A DNA stretch of 64,000 nt, from contig NZ_PUIA01000030.1 of assembly GCF_002967715.1 (NCBI RefSeq), positions 1 to 64,000 of the forward strand, read 5' to 3'. The notes beneath the pieces were generated by a model, which was given only the letters and a program-made list of their open reading frames with translations, did no database searches and was not told where the DNA came from. Both the position numbers and the translations under genes were made by a program. Below are positions 45,330-53,624 of this stretch, piece by piece. The stretch comes from Blastopirellula marina. GTDB lineage: Bacteria; Planctomycetota; Planctomycetia; Pirellulales; Pirellulaceae. Numbering within the stretch: the stretch's first letter is position 1; each line of letters starts with the position of its first letter.

Positions 45330-47879
45330 ATGAATCCACCCCGCTATTCACCAAGGCGATCGCCAGTCAGTACGTTGATAGCCATGCTTATCTTGACAGC
45401 ATTGGTTTTGGTCGAATCTCTTCCCGCTCAGTCACCGGCGGATGTCATTCCCAAGCATTCATTTTCGCAGACCATTCGACCGTTCCTTAAAACATATTGC
45501 TACGACTGCCACGGTTCTGAAACCCAAGAAGCCGACCTGCGACTCGATACGCTTGACGACGACTTCAGCAAATCGACCTCAGCCGGCACTTGGATTGAGG
45601 TGATGGACAAGATGAACCTGGGAGAGATGCCCCCAGACGGTTCACCAGTGCCCACGACGAACGATCTTTCCAGCGTCACTCATTGGATTGCGGCAGAGTT
45701 GCGTCAGGCCGAACGAAGTAGTCTCGGGAAAGAAGGACGGGTGATACTCCGCAGAATGAATCGCGCCGAATACACCAATACTGTGCGTGATCTTCTCCAC
45801 CTCAAGTTTCTACCAGGCGAAAGCCCTGAAAACGTGCTTCCGCCTGACGGTACGGCCGAAGGATTCGACAAAGTGTCGGTTGCACTGATGCTTGATCCGT
45901 CTCTGTTAGACAAGTATTTCGAAGTCGCTCAGCGGATCGCGGACAAAGCAATCGTCGATGGTCCACCTCCATTCGCAACCGAGAAGATGCGATTAGAGAT
46001 GGAAGATATCGCCGACAATCGAGCCATTGACTACTTGTGTGCCACGCCTGGTATTGAGTGTGAAGAAAAAGCAATAGTCTTGATGCAGGGCTCGACGCGT
46101 TCGTTCGGGGTAATGAAGTATCCCGGCACCCGCAACGAGATCCCCGTCAACGGCATGTACCGTATCCGCGTCCGTGCCTGGGGACAACGCGGCACGGATG
46201 GCGATCCAGTCATCATGCGCGTACGTCAAGGGCATCCCAGCGCCGACCAACAACTGCTGCTGGAAACCGAAGTCACCGACGAGCCGAAGATTTACGAGGT
46301 CATCATCCCCCGCGATCCCAAGTGTGGCGAGTATAACGTCTCGATTGTGAACCAGACCGGCTTTCAACTTACCAGCCGTGTTGGGAATGAGATTCGTCGC
46401 CAACAAGAGAAAGCGGGAACAGCCAAAGATTACGAGAAGGTGATGCGTCTTCAATCGCGGCAGCAACTGGAGAACTTGACCTGGGGCAAGCCCAACCCCG
46501 AGGCCGCCAACACCAGCAAGTTACGCAAGCTTGTCGTCGACTGGATCGAATGCGAAGGCCCTTTGTACGATCAGTGGCCCCCCAAGAGCCACGAATCACT
46601 CTTCTATCGTGGAGAGGATGCCACCGAGGATGAAGCCTATCTGCGGGACATCTTCACTCAATTCCTTCCGCAAGCATTCCGACGCCCCGTCACCGAAGAT
46701 GAAATTAAAAAGGTTGTCACACTTTGCCTTTCGGAACTTGCTGCCGGCGAGTCGTATCAAGATGCTGTTCGCACTGGGTTGATTTCGATCCTGTGTTCTC
46801 CGAAGTTCCTGTACATTGTCGAACCATCTTCCTCGGATCATCGACGCGAGTTGAATGACTGGGAGCTTGCCTCTCGTTTAAGTTACTTCCTTTGGTCTAG
46901 CATGCCGGATGATGAACTATTTCGACTTGCTGAGAGTGGGCAGCTGAGCCAGCCTGAGGTCCTTTCAGCCCAGGTCGATCGCATGTTGGCTGATGACAAG
47001 AGCCAAGGTTTCGTGCAGGGATTTGGAGCCCAATGGCTAAAAACGGATGAGTTCCGCAATTTCATGCCCGATGCCAATTTGTACAAGGAGTACGACGAGT
47101 CACTCGGCGAAGCCATGGTTGGTGAGGTGATCGCGTTCTTTAACGAGGTCCTCCGGCAAGACGAGTCCGCACTGTTATTCTTCGATGCGGACTGGACCAT
47201 GCTCAATGAACGACTCGCGAAGTTCTACGGCATCGATGGTATCAATGGTGACCATTTCCAGCGGGTTACACTGCCGAAAGATTCTCCTCGCGGCGGACTA
47301 CTGGGCATGGCAGGTGTCGCCATGCGTGGTTCTGATGGCAACCGGACTAAGCCCGTCAATCGAGGTGTTTATGTCCGAGAGGTTCTCTTTAACGACCCTC
47401 CGAACCCACCACCTCCCAATGCCGGAGAAGTCGAACCGAACATCCAAGGCGAGAAACTGACGGTACGCCAGCGATTAATTCAACACCAACAGATTCCTTC
47501 GTGTGCGACATGTCATCGAACGATTGATTGCTATGGAATGGCCCTGGAAAACTTTAATGCCATTGGTGCGTGGCGAACGCATCAGGACGGAGAGGACTTC
47601 CGCGGTCGTAACACGCCACCGATTGACGCCTCTGGCATGCTTCCCAACGGACAGACATTCGAGAGTTTCGCTGAATTCAAGTCGCTACTACTCAATCAGA
47701 AAGACCGCTTTGCACATGGTTTGGCGGAAAAAATGCTGACCTACGCACTAGGTCGGCCCATCGAACCGACTGACCGCGTATTGATCGATCAACTTGCTCA
47801 TCAGATGCAGTCAAACGATTATAAAATCACCTCCCTAATACATGGGGTGGTCGCCAGCCACGCATTTCATACCAAATAG
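45330..47879 (+). CDS. DUF1592-type cytochrome protein with beta-sandwich insert
   Basis: I start at the ATG at 45330 (MNPPRYSPRRSPVSTLIAML), which gives a signal peptide (VSTLIAMLILTALVLVESLPA) and 849 aa; the frame upstream looks non-coding. The cytochrome domain has CYDCH at 57-61. DUF1587 (MNRAEYTNTVRDLLHLKF) is at about 140-210. About 215-370 is an extra beta-rich domain (RIRVRAWGQRGTDGDPVIMRVRQG, YEVIIPRDPKCGEYNVSIVN) of carbohydrate-binding appearance, absent from the 38108 gene. DUF1595, DUF1592 (WELASRLSYFLWSSMPDDELFRLA), DUF1588 with CATCHRTIDCYGMALENFN and DUF1585 follow. The DUF1552 gene begins 29 nt later. Confidence 0.9.
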   Translation: MNPPRYSPRRSPVSTLIAMLILTALVLVESLPAQSPADVIPKHSFSQTIRPFLKTYCYDCHGSETQEADLRLDTLDDDFSKSTSAGTWIEVMDKMNLGEMPPDGSPVPTTNDLSSVTHWIAAELRQAERSSLGKEGRVILRRMNRAEYTNTVRDLLHLKFLPGESPENVLPPDGTAEGFDKVSVALMLDPSLLDKYFEVAQRIADKAIVDGPPPFATEKMRLEMEDIADNRAIDYLCATPGIECEEKAIVLMQGSTRSFGVMKYPGTRNEIPVNGMYRIRVRAWGQRGTDGDPVIMRVRQGHPSADQQLLLETEVTDEPKIYEVIIPRDPKCGEYNVSIVNQTGFQLTSRVGNEIRRQQEKAGTAKDYEKVMRLQSRQQLENLTWGKPNPEAANTSKLRKLVVDWIECEGPLYDQWPPKSHESLFYRGEDATEDEAYLRDIFTQFLPQAFRRPVTEDEIKKVVTLCLSELAAGESYQDAVRTGLISILCSPKFLYIVEPSSSDHRRELNDWELASRLSYFLWSSMPDDELFRLAESGQLSQPEVLSAQVDRMLADDKSQGFVQGFGAQWLKTDEFRNFMPDANLYKEYDESLGEAMVGEVIAFFNEVLRQDESALLFFDADWTMLNERLAKFYGIDGINGDHFQRVTLPKDSPRGGLLGMAGVAMRGSDGNRTKPVNRGVYVREVLFNDPPNPPPPNAGEVEPNIQGEKLTVRQRLIQHQQIPSCATCHRTIDCYGMALENFNAIGAWRTHQDGEDFRGRNTPPIDASGMLPNGQTFESFAEFKSLLLNQKDRFAHGLAEKMLTYALGRPIEPTDRVLIDQLAHQMQSNDYKITSLIHGVVASHAFHTK

Positions 47880-47908
47880 TTCGCGCACTTTTATAGGATG
47901 GAATCCTC

Positions 47909-49234
47909 ATGCCCAACTCCAAGACTCCTTGGATGTCGCGCCGTACTTTCCTGCGTGGAAGCGGGGTGGTCATGGCTCTTCCTTACCTCGAAGCGATGAT
48001 GCCTTCGAGCGTTCTATCTGCACCCACACCGCAAGCGCCACCTCGGATAGGCATGTTCTACCTGGGCACAGGCATGAACATGCGGCAGTTCTGGCCTACA
48101 CAGGAAGGACTCGACTACCAGGCCTCTCGCATTTTAAAGCCGCTTGATAAGCACCGTGGCCAGTTCACGGCGATCAATGGTACTTTCCTGAAAGCAGGGG
48201 GCGGTCACGACGGTGCTTATCCATTTAGTACTTCGATTGCCAAAGGGGAACGCCAGCGGCAAAGCCCCGATCAGGACGCCGCTCTCGCGATCGGCACTGA
48301 TACGCGCTTCTCCTCGCTGCAGTTGTCTGTAGATCGAGGAACGAACTACGGAAGTCAGGCTCTCGCGACGATCTCATGGAACGAGCAAGGCGTACCCCTT
48401 GCTGCCGAGAACGATCCCAAGGTGCTCTTCGACCGACTTTTTCGACCGGACACTCAAGAGCAGAAAGCTGAGGAAAAGAACGAGTTCCGCCGCCGGCAAT
48501 CGATTCTTGACCTGGTTCGTGATGACGCGAAGCAGTTGGCTGGCCGCCTGGGGCAGACGGATCGTGACCAGTTGGAACAATATTACACATCCGTCCGAGA
48601 ACTCGAAAAGTCGTTAGCTCGCCGAGTTGAGTGGGCCGACACGCCGAAGCCTCCTGTCGAAACAGATGACCTGCATGGAACGTACGAAAAGAAAATGGCT
48701 GGCCCCGAAGGGAACGGCGATTATCTTTACGACGACTACGCCAAGTTAATGTATGACTTGATTGCTCTAGCATTTCAAACAGACTCAACACGTGTTGTTT
48801 CCTACGTCGTCCGCAAGGAATTAGCCGGAGGCGTTTATCCCGAGTTCAACGTGTCCAAAGGTTATCACGCTCTCTCGCATCATGGGAACGATCCGCAAAG
48901 CCTGGAGGAGCTAGCTCGAGTCGATGCCATCTACATGACCCACTGGGCCTATTTCCTGGATCGATTGAAGTCGATCCGAGAAGCAGATGGAACGCTGCTG
49001 GACCGAACAATTCTCGGCTTATCGAGCGGGATGGGCTTCGAGCATAGCAAGAACAATCTCCCAACGATCATCAGCGGTGGCAACGCACTGGGCGTCAAGC
49101 ATTGTGGACACTTGAAGCTGGAATCCGAAATCCCACTGGCATCTGTCTGGCAGACGATGCTCGACCGAGTAGGCGTCGACACCGGGAATCAATTTCAGGA
49201 CAGCACTGGCCTTGTTCAAGCGTTGGTAAGTTAG
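47909..49234 (+). CDS. DUF1552 protein, Tat-exported
   Basis: This 441-aa protein has a twin-arginine-like signal (MSRRTFLRGSGVVMALPYLEAM, about 8-29). Conserved blocks are RIGMFYLGTGMNMRQFWP, FLKAGGGHDGAYPFSTSIAKG, GQTDRDQLEQYYTSVRELEKSLARR, YDLIALAFQTDSTRVVSYVVRKE and TILGLSSGMGFEHSKNNLPTIISGG. It is the partner of the upstream DUF1592-type gene and is followed with no gap (TAG then ATG) by the SUMF1-fold gene, so three genes form one translated unit. Compared with the 36719 copy, the central His-rich block and the final PLA-like ending differ, so the two pairs are old duplicates. Confidence 0.9.
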   Translation: MPNSKTPWMSRRTFLRGSGVVMALPYLEAMMPSSVLSAPTPQAPPRIGMFYLGTGMNMRQFWPTQEGLDYQASRILKPLDKHRGQFTAINGTFLKAGGGHDGAYPFSTSIAKGERQRQSPDQDAALAIGTDTRFSSLQLSVDRGTNYGSQALATISWNEQGVPLAAENDPKVLFDRLFRPDTQEQKAEEKNEFRRRQSILDLVRDDAKQLAGRLGQTDRDQLEQYYTSVRELEKSLARRVEWADTPKPPVETDDLHGTYEKKMAGPEGNGDYLYDDYAKLMYDLIALAFQTDSTRVVSYVVRKELAGGVYPEFNVSKGYHALSHHGNDPQSLEELARVDAIYMTHWAYFLDRLKSIREADGTLLDRTILGLSSGMGFEHSKNNLPTIISGGNALGVKHCGHLKLESEIPLASVWQTMLDRVGVDTGNQFQDSTGLVQALVS

Positions 49235-50293
49235 ATGACACGTCGAGCGTTACTCCTTGCACTGACTCTTCTGCAACTTTCCCTTTGGCAGCACCAGATG
49301 CGAGCTGAGGAGAACAAGTTACAGCGCAATTCTCTTGGCATGTCCATGATTCATGTTTCACAAGGTGAGTTCGAGATGGGTATGCTCGACGAGCACCGCT
49401 TGAAACTCGAGCACAAAGCGAGCGCCTACCAGCGTGAAATTCATGACTACGTAGAGAAGCCAGCGTTCCCGGTTCGGCTATCGCACGACTATTGGATCGG
49501 ACAAACTGAGGTAACCGTTTCACAGTTTCGTACCTTTGTCGAAGCCACTGGCTACCAAACCGACGCCGAGAAAGCTGGCAAGGCCTGGGTGTTTCAGCCC
49601 AACGAAAAAGAACCTCTCGATCGATTTTCGCTTATAGAAGGGGCCAACTGGAAGAGCCCTGGATTCGAGCAAACCGACAATCATCCGGCAACTTGCATCA
49701 GTTGGCACGACGCCCAGGCATTCTGTCAATGGCTTAGCAAGCAGGAGGGAATTGCCTACCGATTGCCGACCGAAGCGGAGTGGGAATTCGCTTGTCGCGC
49801 TGGCACACGCACTTCATATTTTTGTGGTGAAGAGCCTGACAGTGTATACGCCGTGGGTAACGTGGCCGATGCGACCTTGTATGCACTTCACCCGGAAGAC
49901 GTTCTTCGCCAGCGGACTGTGCGTCTAGAGCCAGGCGACGGGGATGGTTTCGCTTTCACCTCTCCAGCCAAGTCGTTTCAGGCTAATTCCTGGGGCATCT
50001 ACGACACCCATGGCAACGTGTGGGAATGGTGCCAAGACAAGTATTCCGATCGCTACTATGACGACATGCTCTCCGAAGCTCGCAAGAAGGGCTCGCGGAC
50101 TCAACCTGAGCCAATCGTCGATCCGCAAGGTCCCGATAATACGCCAAAGCATCAACATGGCGATTGGCGTTCGCTACGCGGAGGATCTTGGTACGTGGCA
50201 CCTCTGCAATGCCGATCATCGGTACGGGCGTTTGCTGAAGCCCATGATGCGTTTAGCTACATTGGTTTCCGCATCGTTCGCCAGGAAGAATAG
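49235..50293 (+). CDS. SUMF1/FGE-sulfatase-domain protein, probably not a formylglycine-generating enzyme
   Basis: This 352-aa protein has a signal peptide (LLLALTLLQLSLWQHQMRAE). A full SUMF1 fold follows: GEFEMGMLDEHR, ISWHDAQAFCQWLSKQEGIAYRLPTEAEWEFACRAGTR, GIYDTHGNVWEWCQDKYS and LRGGSWYVAPLQCRSSVRA...YIGFRIV. True formylglycine-generating enzymes have two catalytic Cys in the last block (C-x-x-x-x-C after GGS-Y). Here only one Cys is present there, five residues off, so sulfatase activation is unlikely. It starts directly after the DUF1552 stop. Secreted SUMF1-fold proteins of planctomycetes may bind calcium or sugar, or modify a partner; the role is unknown. Confidence 0.85.
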   Translation: MTRRALLLALTLLQLSLWQHQMRAEENKLQRNSLGMSMIHVSQGEFEMGMLDEHRLKLEHKASAYQREIHDYVEKPAFPVRLSHDYWIGQTEVTVSQFRTFVEATGYQTDAEKAGKAWVFQPNEKEPLDRFSLIEGANWKSPGFEQTDNHPATCISWHDAQAFCQWLSKQEGIAYRLPTEAEWEFACRAGTRTSYFCGEEPDSVYAVGNVADATLYALHPEDVLRQRTVRLEPGDGDGFAFTSPAKSFQANSWGIYDTHGNVWEWCQDKYSDRYYDDMLSEARKKGSRTQPEPIVDPQGPDNTPKHQHGDWRSLRGGSWYVAPLQCRSSVRAFAEAHDAFSYIGFRIVRQEE

Positions 50294-50517
50294 CCTTTCC
50301 CCGAAACCAACTATAACTATGCTCGGAAGGAACTTTCAGTCACAACTATTTCTTCCGCTCAGGGCAAAGGTAACTAATGGGGGCGTCAACTTCGCTACCT
50401 GTTATAGTGGTATCTCACTCAAAGATCTCATCTGGTACAACGAAAAGCACAACAACGCAAATAGGGAAAGCAACCGCCACAAGCTAGCGCGGCATGGAGG
50501 TTTCTGTTGGTGATCCT

Positions 50518-51666
50518 ATGCATAAACGATGGCGAAGCCTCTGGCTGTCCATACACCGGTGGCTAGGCATAGTCGCGGGGCTCATGTTTGTTCTCATGGG
50601 TCTCACCGGCAGCTTTCTTGTTTTCCATCATGCAATTGATGCGTGGCTCAATCCGGATTTGCTTCATAGTAGCGACGCAACTTCGTCTCGACCCCTAGAG
50701 GAGATTTTGACCGTTGCCAGAGAGATTGGCCTAAAGGATGGCAAGGTATTGCGATATGCCGACGCCCCGCACGAGGCAGGCGGTGTCTGGAACATTTGGT
50801 TTCTAGGGAAAGATAAGGGGGCCGCGTTCCATCATGTATATATCGATCCCGCTACGGCAGATGTGACCGGACAACGTGTCCGGGGGAAGTATTTGGCCAC
50901 ATGGATCTTTAAGCTGCATATCGAACTATTTGCCGGACGCCGTGGTGCAATCCTGGTGGGTATTTCCGGAATCCTGTTGATGGTCTCACTGACATCCGGC
51001 GTCTATCTTTGGTGGCCGCTATGGAAGCATAGTTGGCGGTCTGCGTTTGCGGTTCGGCGTGGTTCGCGACTTGTGTTCGACTTGCATAAAGTGCTGGGAC
51101 TCGTCAGTGTTCCGCTGCTCATGATGATTGCCTTTTCCGGCGTTTATATGGTCTTTCCCGCCTGGTTCGAGCCCCTTGGAAAGTTGTTGAATACCCAAGC
51201 CGACTCCCAACCACCGGCCCTCGTTTCCCGCCCCGCTCGTGACTCTGCTCGGATTAGTTCCGATCAAGCCATTGCGATTGGCCTGAGTCAGCTACCTGGA
51301 TCCAAATTGCACCGAGTCTATTTTCCCACGAGTGAAGACGGCGTTTACGCAATTCGACTGCGTCAGCCAGAGGATATTCGACGCACCACCGGCAGCAGTC
51401 GTGTTTGGATTGAGCAATACAGTGGAGAGGTGTTGGCCGTTCGCGATTGGAATGAGCAGTCAGCGATCGATACATTCTTTGCCTGGCAATTGCCATTGCA
51501 CAACGGTGAAGCGTTTGGGCTCGCAGGACAATGCGTCGTATTCGCAGCAGGGTTTTTACCAGCCTTTTTGTACGGCACAGGCCTATGGTTGTGGTGGCGG
51601 AAAGGACGAGCCAAGCGTCGCCAGAGAAAGGAACTGCTTATCGCGGCACAAAACGACGAAGCCTGA
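50518..51666 (+). CDS. PepSY-associated membrane protein
   Basis: I start at the ATG at 50518 (MHKRWRSLWLSIHRWLG) with GGTGA 5 nt before it; an ATG at 50494 is possible but would cover that site. The 382-aa protein has the PepSY_TM layout. Helix 1 (IVAGLMFVLMGLTGSFLVFHHAID) is followed by a periplasmic PepSY-type part (about 55-130). Helices 2 and 3 are ILVGISGILLMVSLTSGVYLWWPLW and LGLVSVPLLMMIAFSGVYMVF. A second periplasmic part comes next (about 230-325), and a final helix ends in a basic tail. Conserved His residues in helices (SIHRWLG, FHHAID, FDLHKVLG) fit heme or metal handling. Relatives often sit near TonB siderophore receptors as iron reductases; none is seen here. Confidence 0.85.
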   Translation: MHKRWRSLWLSIHRWLGIVAGLMFVLMGLTGSFLVFHHAIDAWLNPDLLHSSDATSSRPLEEILTVAREIGLKDGKVLRYADAPHEAGGVWNIWFLGKDKGAAFHHVYIDPATADVTGQRVRGKYLATWIFKLHIELFAGRRGAILVGISGILLMVSLTSGVYLWWPLWKHSWRSAFAVRRGSRLVFDLHKVLGLVSVPLLMMIAFSGVYMVFPAWFEPLGKLLNTQADSQPPALVSRPARDSARISSDQAIAIGLSQLPGSKLHRVYFPTSEDGVYAIRLRQPEDIRRTTGSSRVWIEQYSGEVLAVRDWNEQSAIDTFFAWQLPLHNGEAFGLAGQCVVFAAGFLPAFLYGTGLWLWWRKGRAKRRQRKELLIAAQNDEA

Positions 51667-51859
51667 AAAAAATGAACCGCACTGCTCTAGGTTTTGCTGT
51701 CTCCCGGCGTTTACCCTCCTATGCAACTAGCTCAACTATCTGGCATCCTGTTTATCCCTACGTGTCCTTCCAGGAATGCCCTATATCCTAATGGGCCGAC
51801 GAACAGAGGCTTGTCCCAGAAACCATTCGAACGGAGCCCACGCTCTTTCGTAAGTACGG

Positions 51860-53260
51860 CTAGCTGAGGCTGGCCAGCATGGCCTTGGCGGCCTTTGACA
51901 ATTCGCGGCCCGAAGTTGGCTGGAAGTAGGGGCGGTTGAGGATCTTAGGGCCGACGATTGCGGCATAGTCAAGTTGTTCGTATGCGCTGGGGTCGGTCAC
52001 GTAACCTGTTTCGTCGTCTGTGTAACCTACGACAAGCGTATGCTCGAATGGTGATGTCTTGCGAATCTCGATCCCGTAGTAGCTATAAAGTTCGGTCGGC
52101 TGGAACAGCATGCCGATCGGACCAAGCGATATGGCCGACATCGGTGCGGCCAGCCCCTGGGGCTCAGCAGGCCAGTCTTTGGCCGCTGCGTACCAATCGG
52201 CAGCGAAGGGAGGGTCGACCCACGTTCCTCCACTGCAGGTCTCGGGATGGGTGCGGTACGCTTCGACGTCTCGGGCAACCCGCTGGTGGTCGTACGGTAA
52301 AAGAAACTTGCCAGCGGTCGGTCGGATCTCTTGCACTGGAACCGAAACAGAGGAACTCAACGCATCTTTTATTGCTGAATAAACGGCATTCGCTGACTGA
52401 TCAGGAGTGCCAATCCAACGCTTGCCGTCGCCTGGGTTCACGTCGCCGGCATGGCCCTGCCAGAAGCCTGGTTCGACTCCTTCCGAATCCTTTACCATAT
52501 TCACGACCATTCCCACCCAGTCGGGGCCTGAAAGGGTGTCGGTGAAACAAACCGGGTGCGAAGAAAAGTGGTACCAGATGATATCTGGCTTTCCTGCTAC
52601 TCGCTGAAAACGAAGCGTTTGCAATAGTGTGTCTACCCATCGCTCAGCGTCTGTCGAGTTCTGATCGAACTCCAGGTCGGTTCGATGGTTGGGCGTTGTG
52701 CGATTGAAGTTCGCCCCTTTGGCTTGTGCCTTTCCAAGAAAGAGTTCCGCCGGCGCGAGATCGGCGTAGGCCAATTTGATCGATTGCACGACGGCATCAA
52801 TCGTCTGGACCATGTAGGCTTCCGGGATCTTTCCCCATTGACGCAAGTGGATAAATGACGGAGTCGAATGCGTGTGCGTCGCGGTAATGTGCACGTTTTG
52901 AGCAGGAATACCGAGTTCGCCTTGCACACGCGACTGTACCTTTTGGGTGAAGTCGGAAGAAACTGCCAATACGTCGAGCGAGACGAGGGCGACTTCGACA
53001 TCGCCACAACGCAGCGCAATAGCACGGGAAGCAGTTGGCTGACGAACGCCGGTGGCGACACGCGGATTATCAGGCGGTCGATGGAAGCCCCCCAGTTCAA
53101 CGCCATTAGGAACCGAGGTGTCGACGATCCCTTGCCCGGCCTGCAACCGCGGGGACGTGGAAGAGGCGAACAGCGGAGCGGTGCTACCTGCGAGACCGAT
53201 CGCTGCGCTGCTGCGTATTGTCTCCTTCAGGAACGAGCGGCGGTGAATTGAACGATTCAT
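51860..53260 (-). CDS. Tat-exported neutral-ceramidase-like hydrolase
   Basis: I start at the ATG at 53258-53260 (MNRSIHRRSFLKETIRSS), giving a twin-arginine signal at once and 466 aa; an ATG two codons upstream also works. AGQGIVDTSVPNGVELGGF matches the N-terminal strand of the ceramidase fold. VHITATHTHSTPSFIH gives the H-x-H zinc site, WYHFSSHPVCFTD the next His. MLFQPTELYSYYGIEIRKTSPFEHTLVVGYTDDETGYVTD gives the Glu and the Tyr-rich region. All zinc positions seem intact. Unlike the 35333 relative it uses the Tat and not the Sec signal. It is a single-gene unit, divergent from the giant fusion gene at 53625. The substrate is unknown. Confidence 0.82.
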   Translation of the reverse strand: MNRSIHRRSFLKETIRSSAAIGLAGSTAPLFASSTSPRLQAGQGIVDTSVPNGVELGGFHRPPDNPRVATGVRQPTASRAIALRCGDVEVALVSLDVLAVSSDFTQKVQSRVQGELGIPAQNVHITATHTHSTPSFIHLRQWGKIPEAYMVQTIDAVVQSIKLAYADLAPAELFLGKAQAKGANFNRTTPNHRTDLEFDQNSTDAERWVDTLLQTLRFQRVAGKPDIIWYHFSSHPVCFTDTLSGPDWVGMVVNMVKDSEGVEPGFWQGHAGDVNPGDGKRWIGTPDQSANAVYSAIKDALSSSVSVPVQEIRPTAGKFLLPYDHQRVARDVEAYRTHPETCSGGTWVDPPFAADWYAAAKDWPAEPQGLAAPMSAISLGPIGMLFQPTELYSYYGIEIRKTSPFEHTLVVGYTDDETGYVTDPSAYEQLDYAAIVGPKILNRPYFQPTSGRELSKAAKAMLASLS

Positions 53261-53624
53261 GAGCATTCCAGGCAGGGAAGGGGGAAGCGATTGGCAGGCA
53301 GTTAGGCACTGCTGCAATTGTGGCGAAAACTTGATGCCATTTAAAGAATTCTATGGGCTGGCATCAATCAATTTTGCTGAAACGTGAATTGTTGAGCATC
53401 GGCCTTTGGGGGGTAGGCGATGAATACGGCCATTGTTGAATTTATCGATGGACAATCCAGCGGAGTCCCTTTTTAATTGGGAATAGTAATGCTGAATCGA
53501 GCGTCGAGGTACACGAGAATTCACCAACCTCACTCCAAGCGTCGTCGTGCAGAAGCGACTACCATGTCGCCGCATGCAGACACGACGTTTCCCGCCAACA
53601 CTTTTCCTCGAAAGTCAGTCCGCT
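53261..53624. other. Divergent promoter region
   Basis: This 364-bp region separates the ceramidase-like gene from the fusion gene. It must hold both promoters. I see no small gene, hairpin terminator or clear palindrome. Confidence 0.35.

Noticed and set aside
49235-50293. Formylglycine-generating enzyme for the sulfatase at 8966
   Set aside because: The catalytic Cys pair is missing and the protein carries its own signal peptide and sits 39 kb away.
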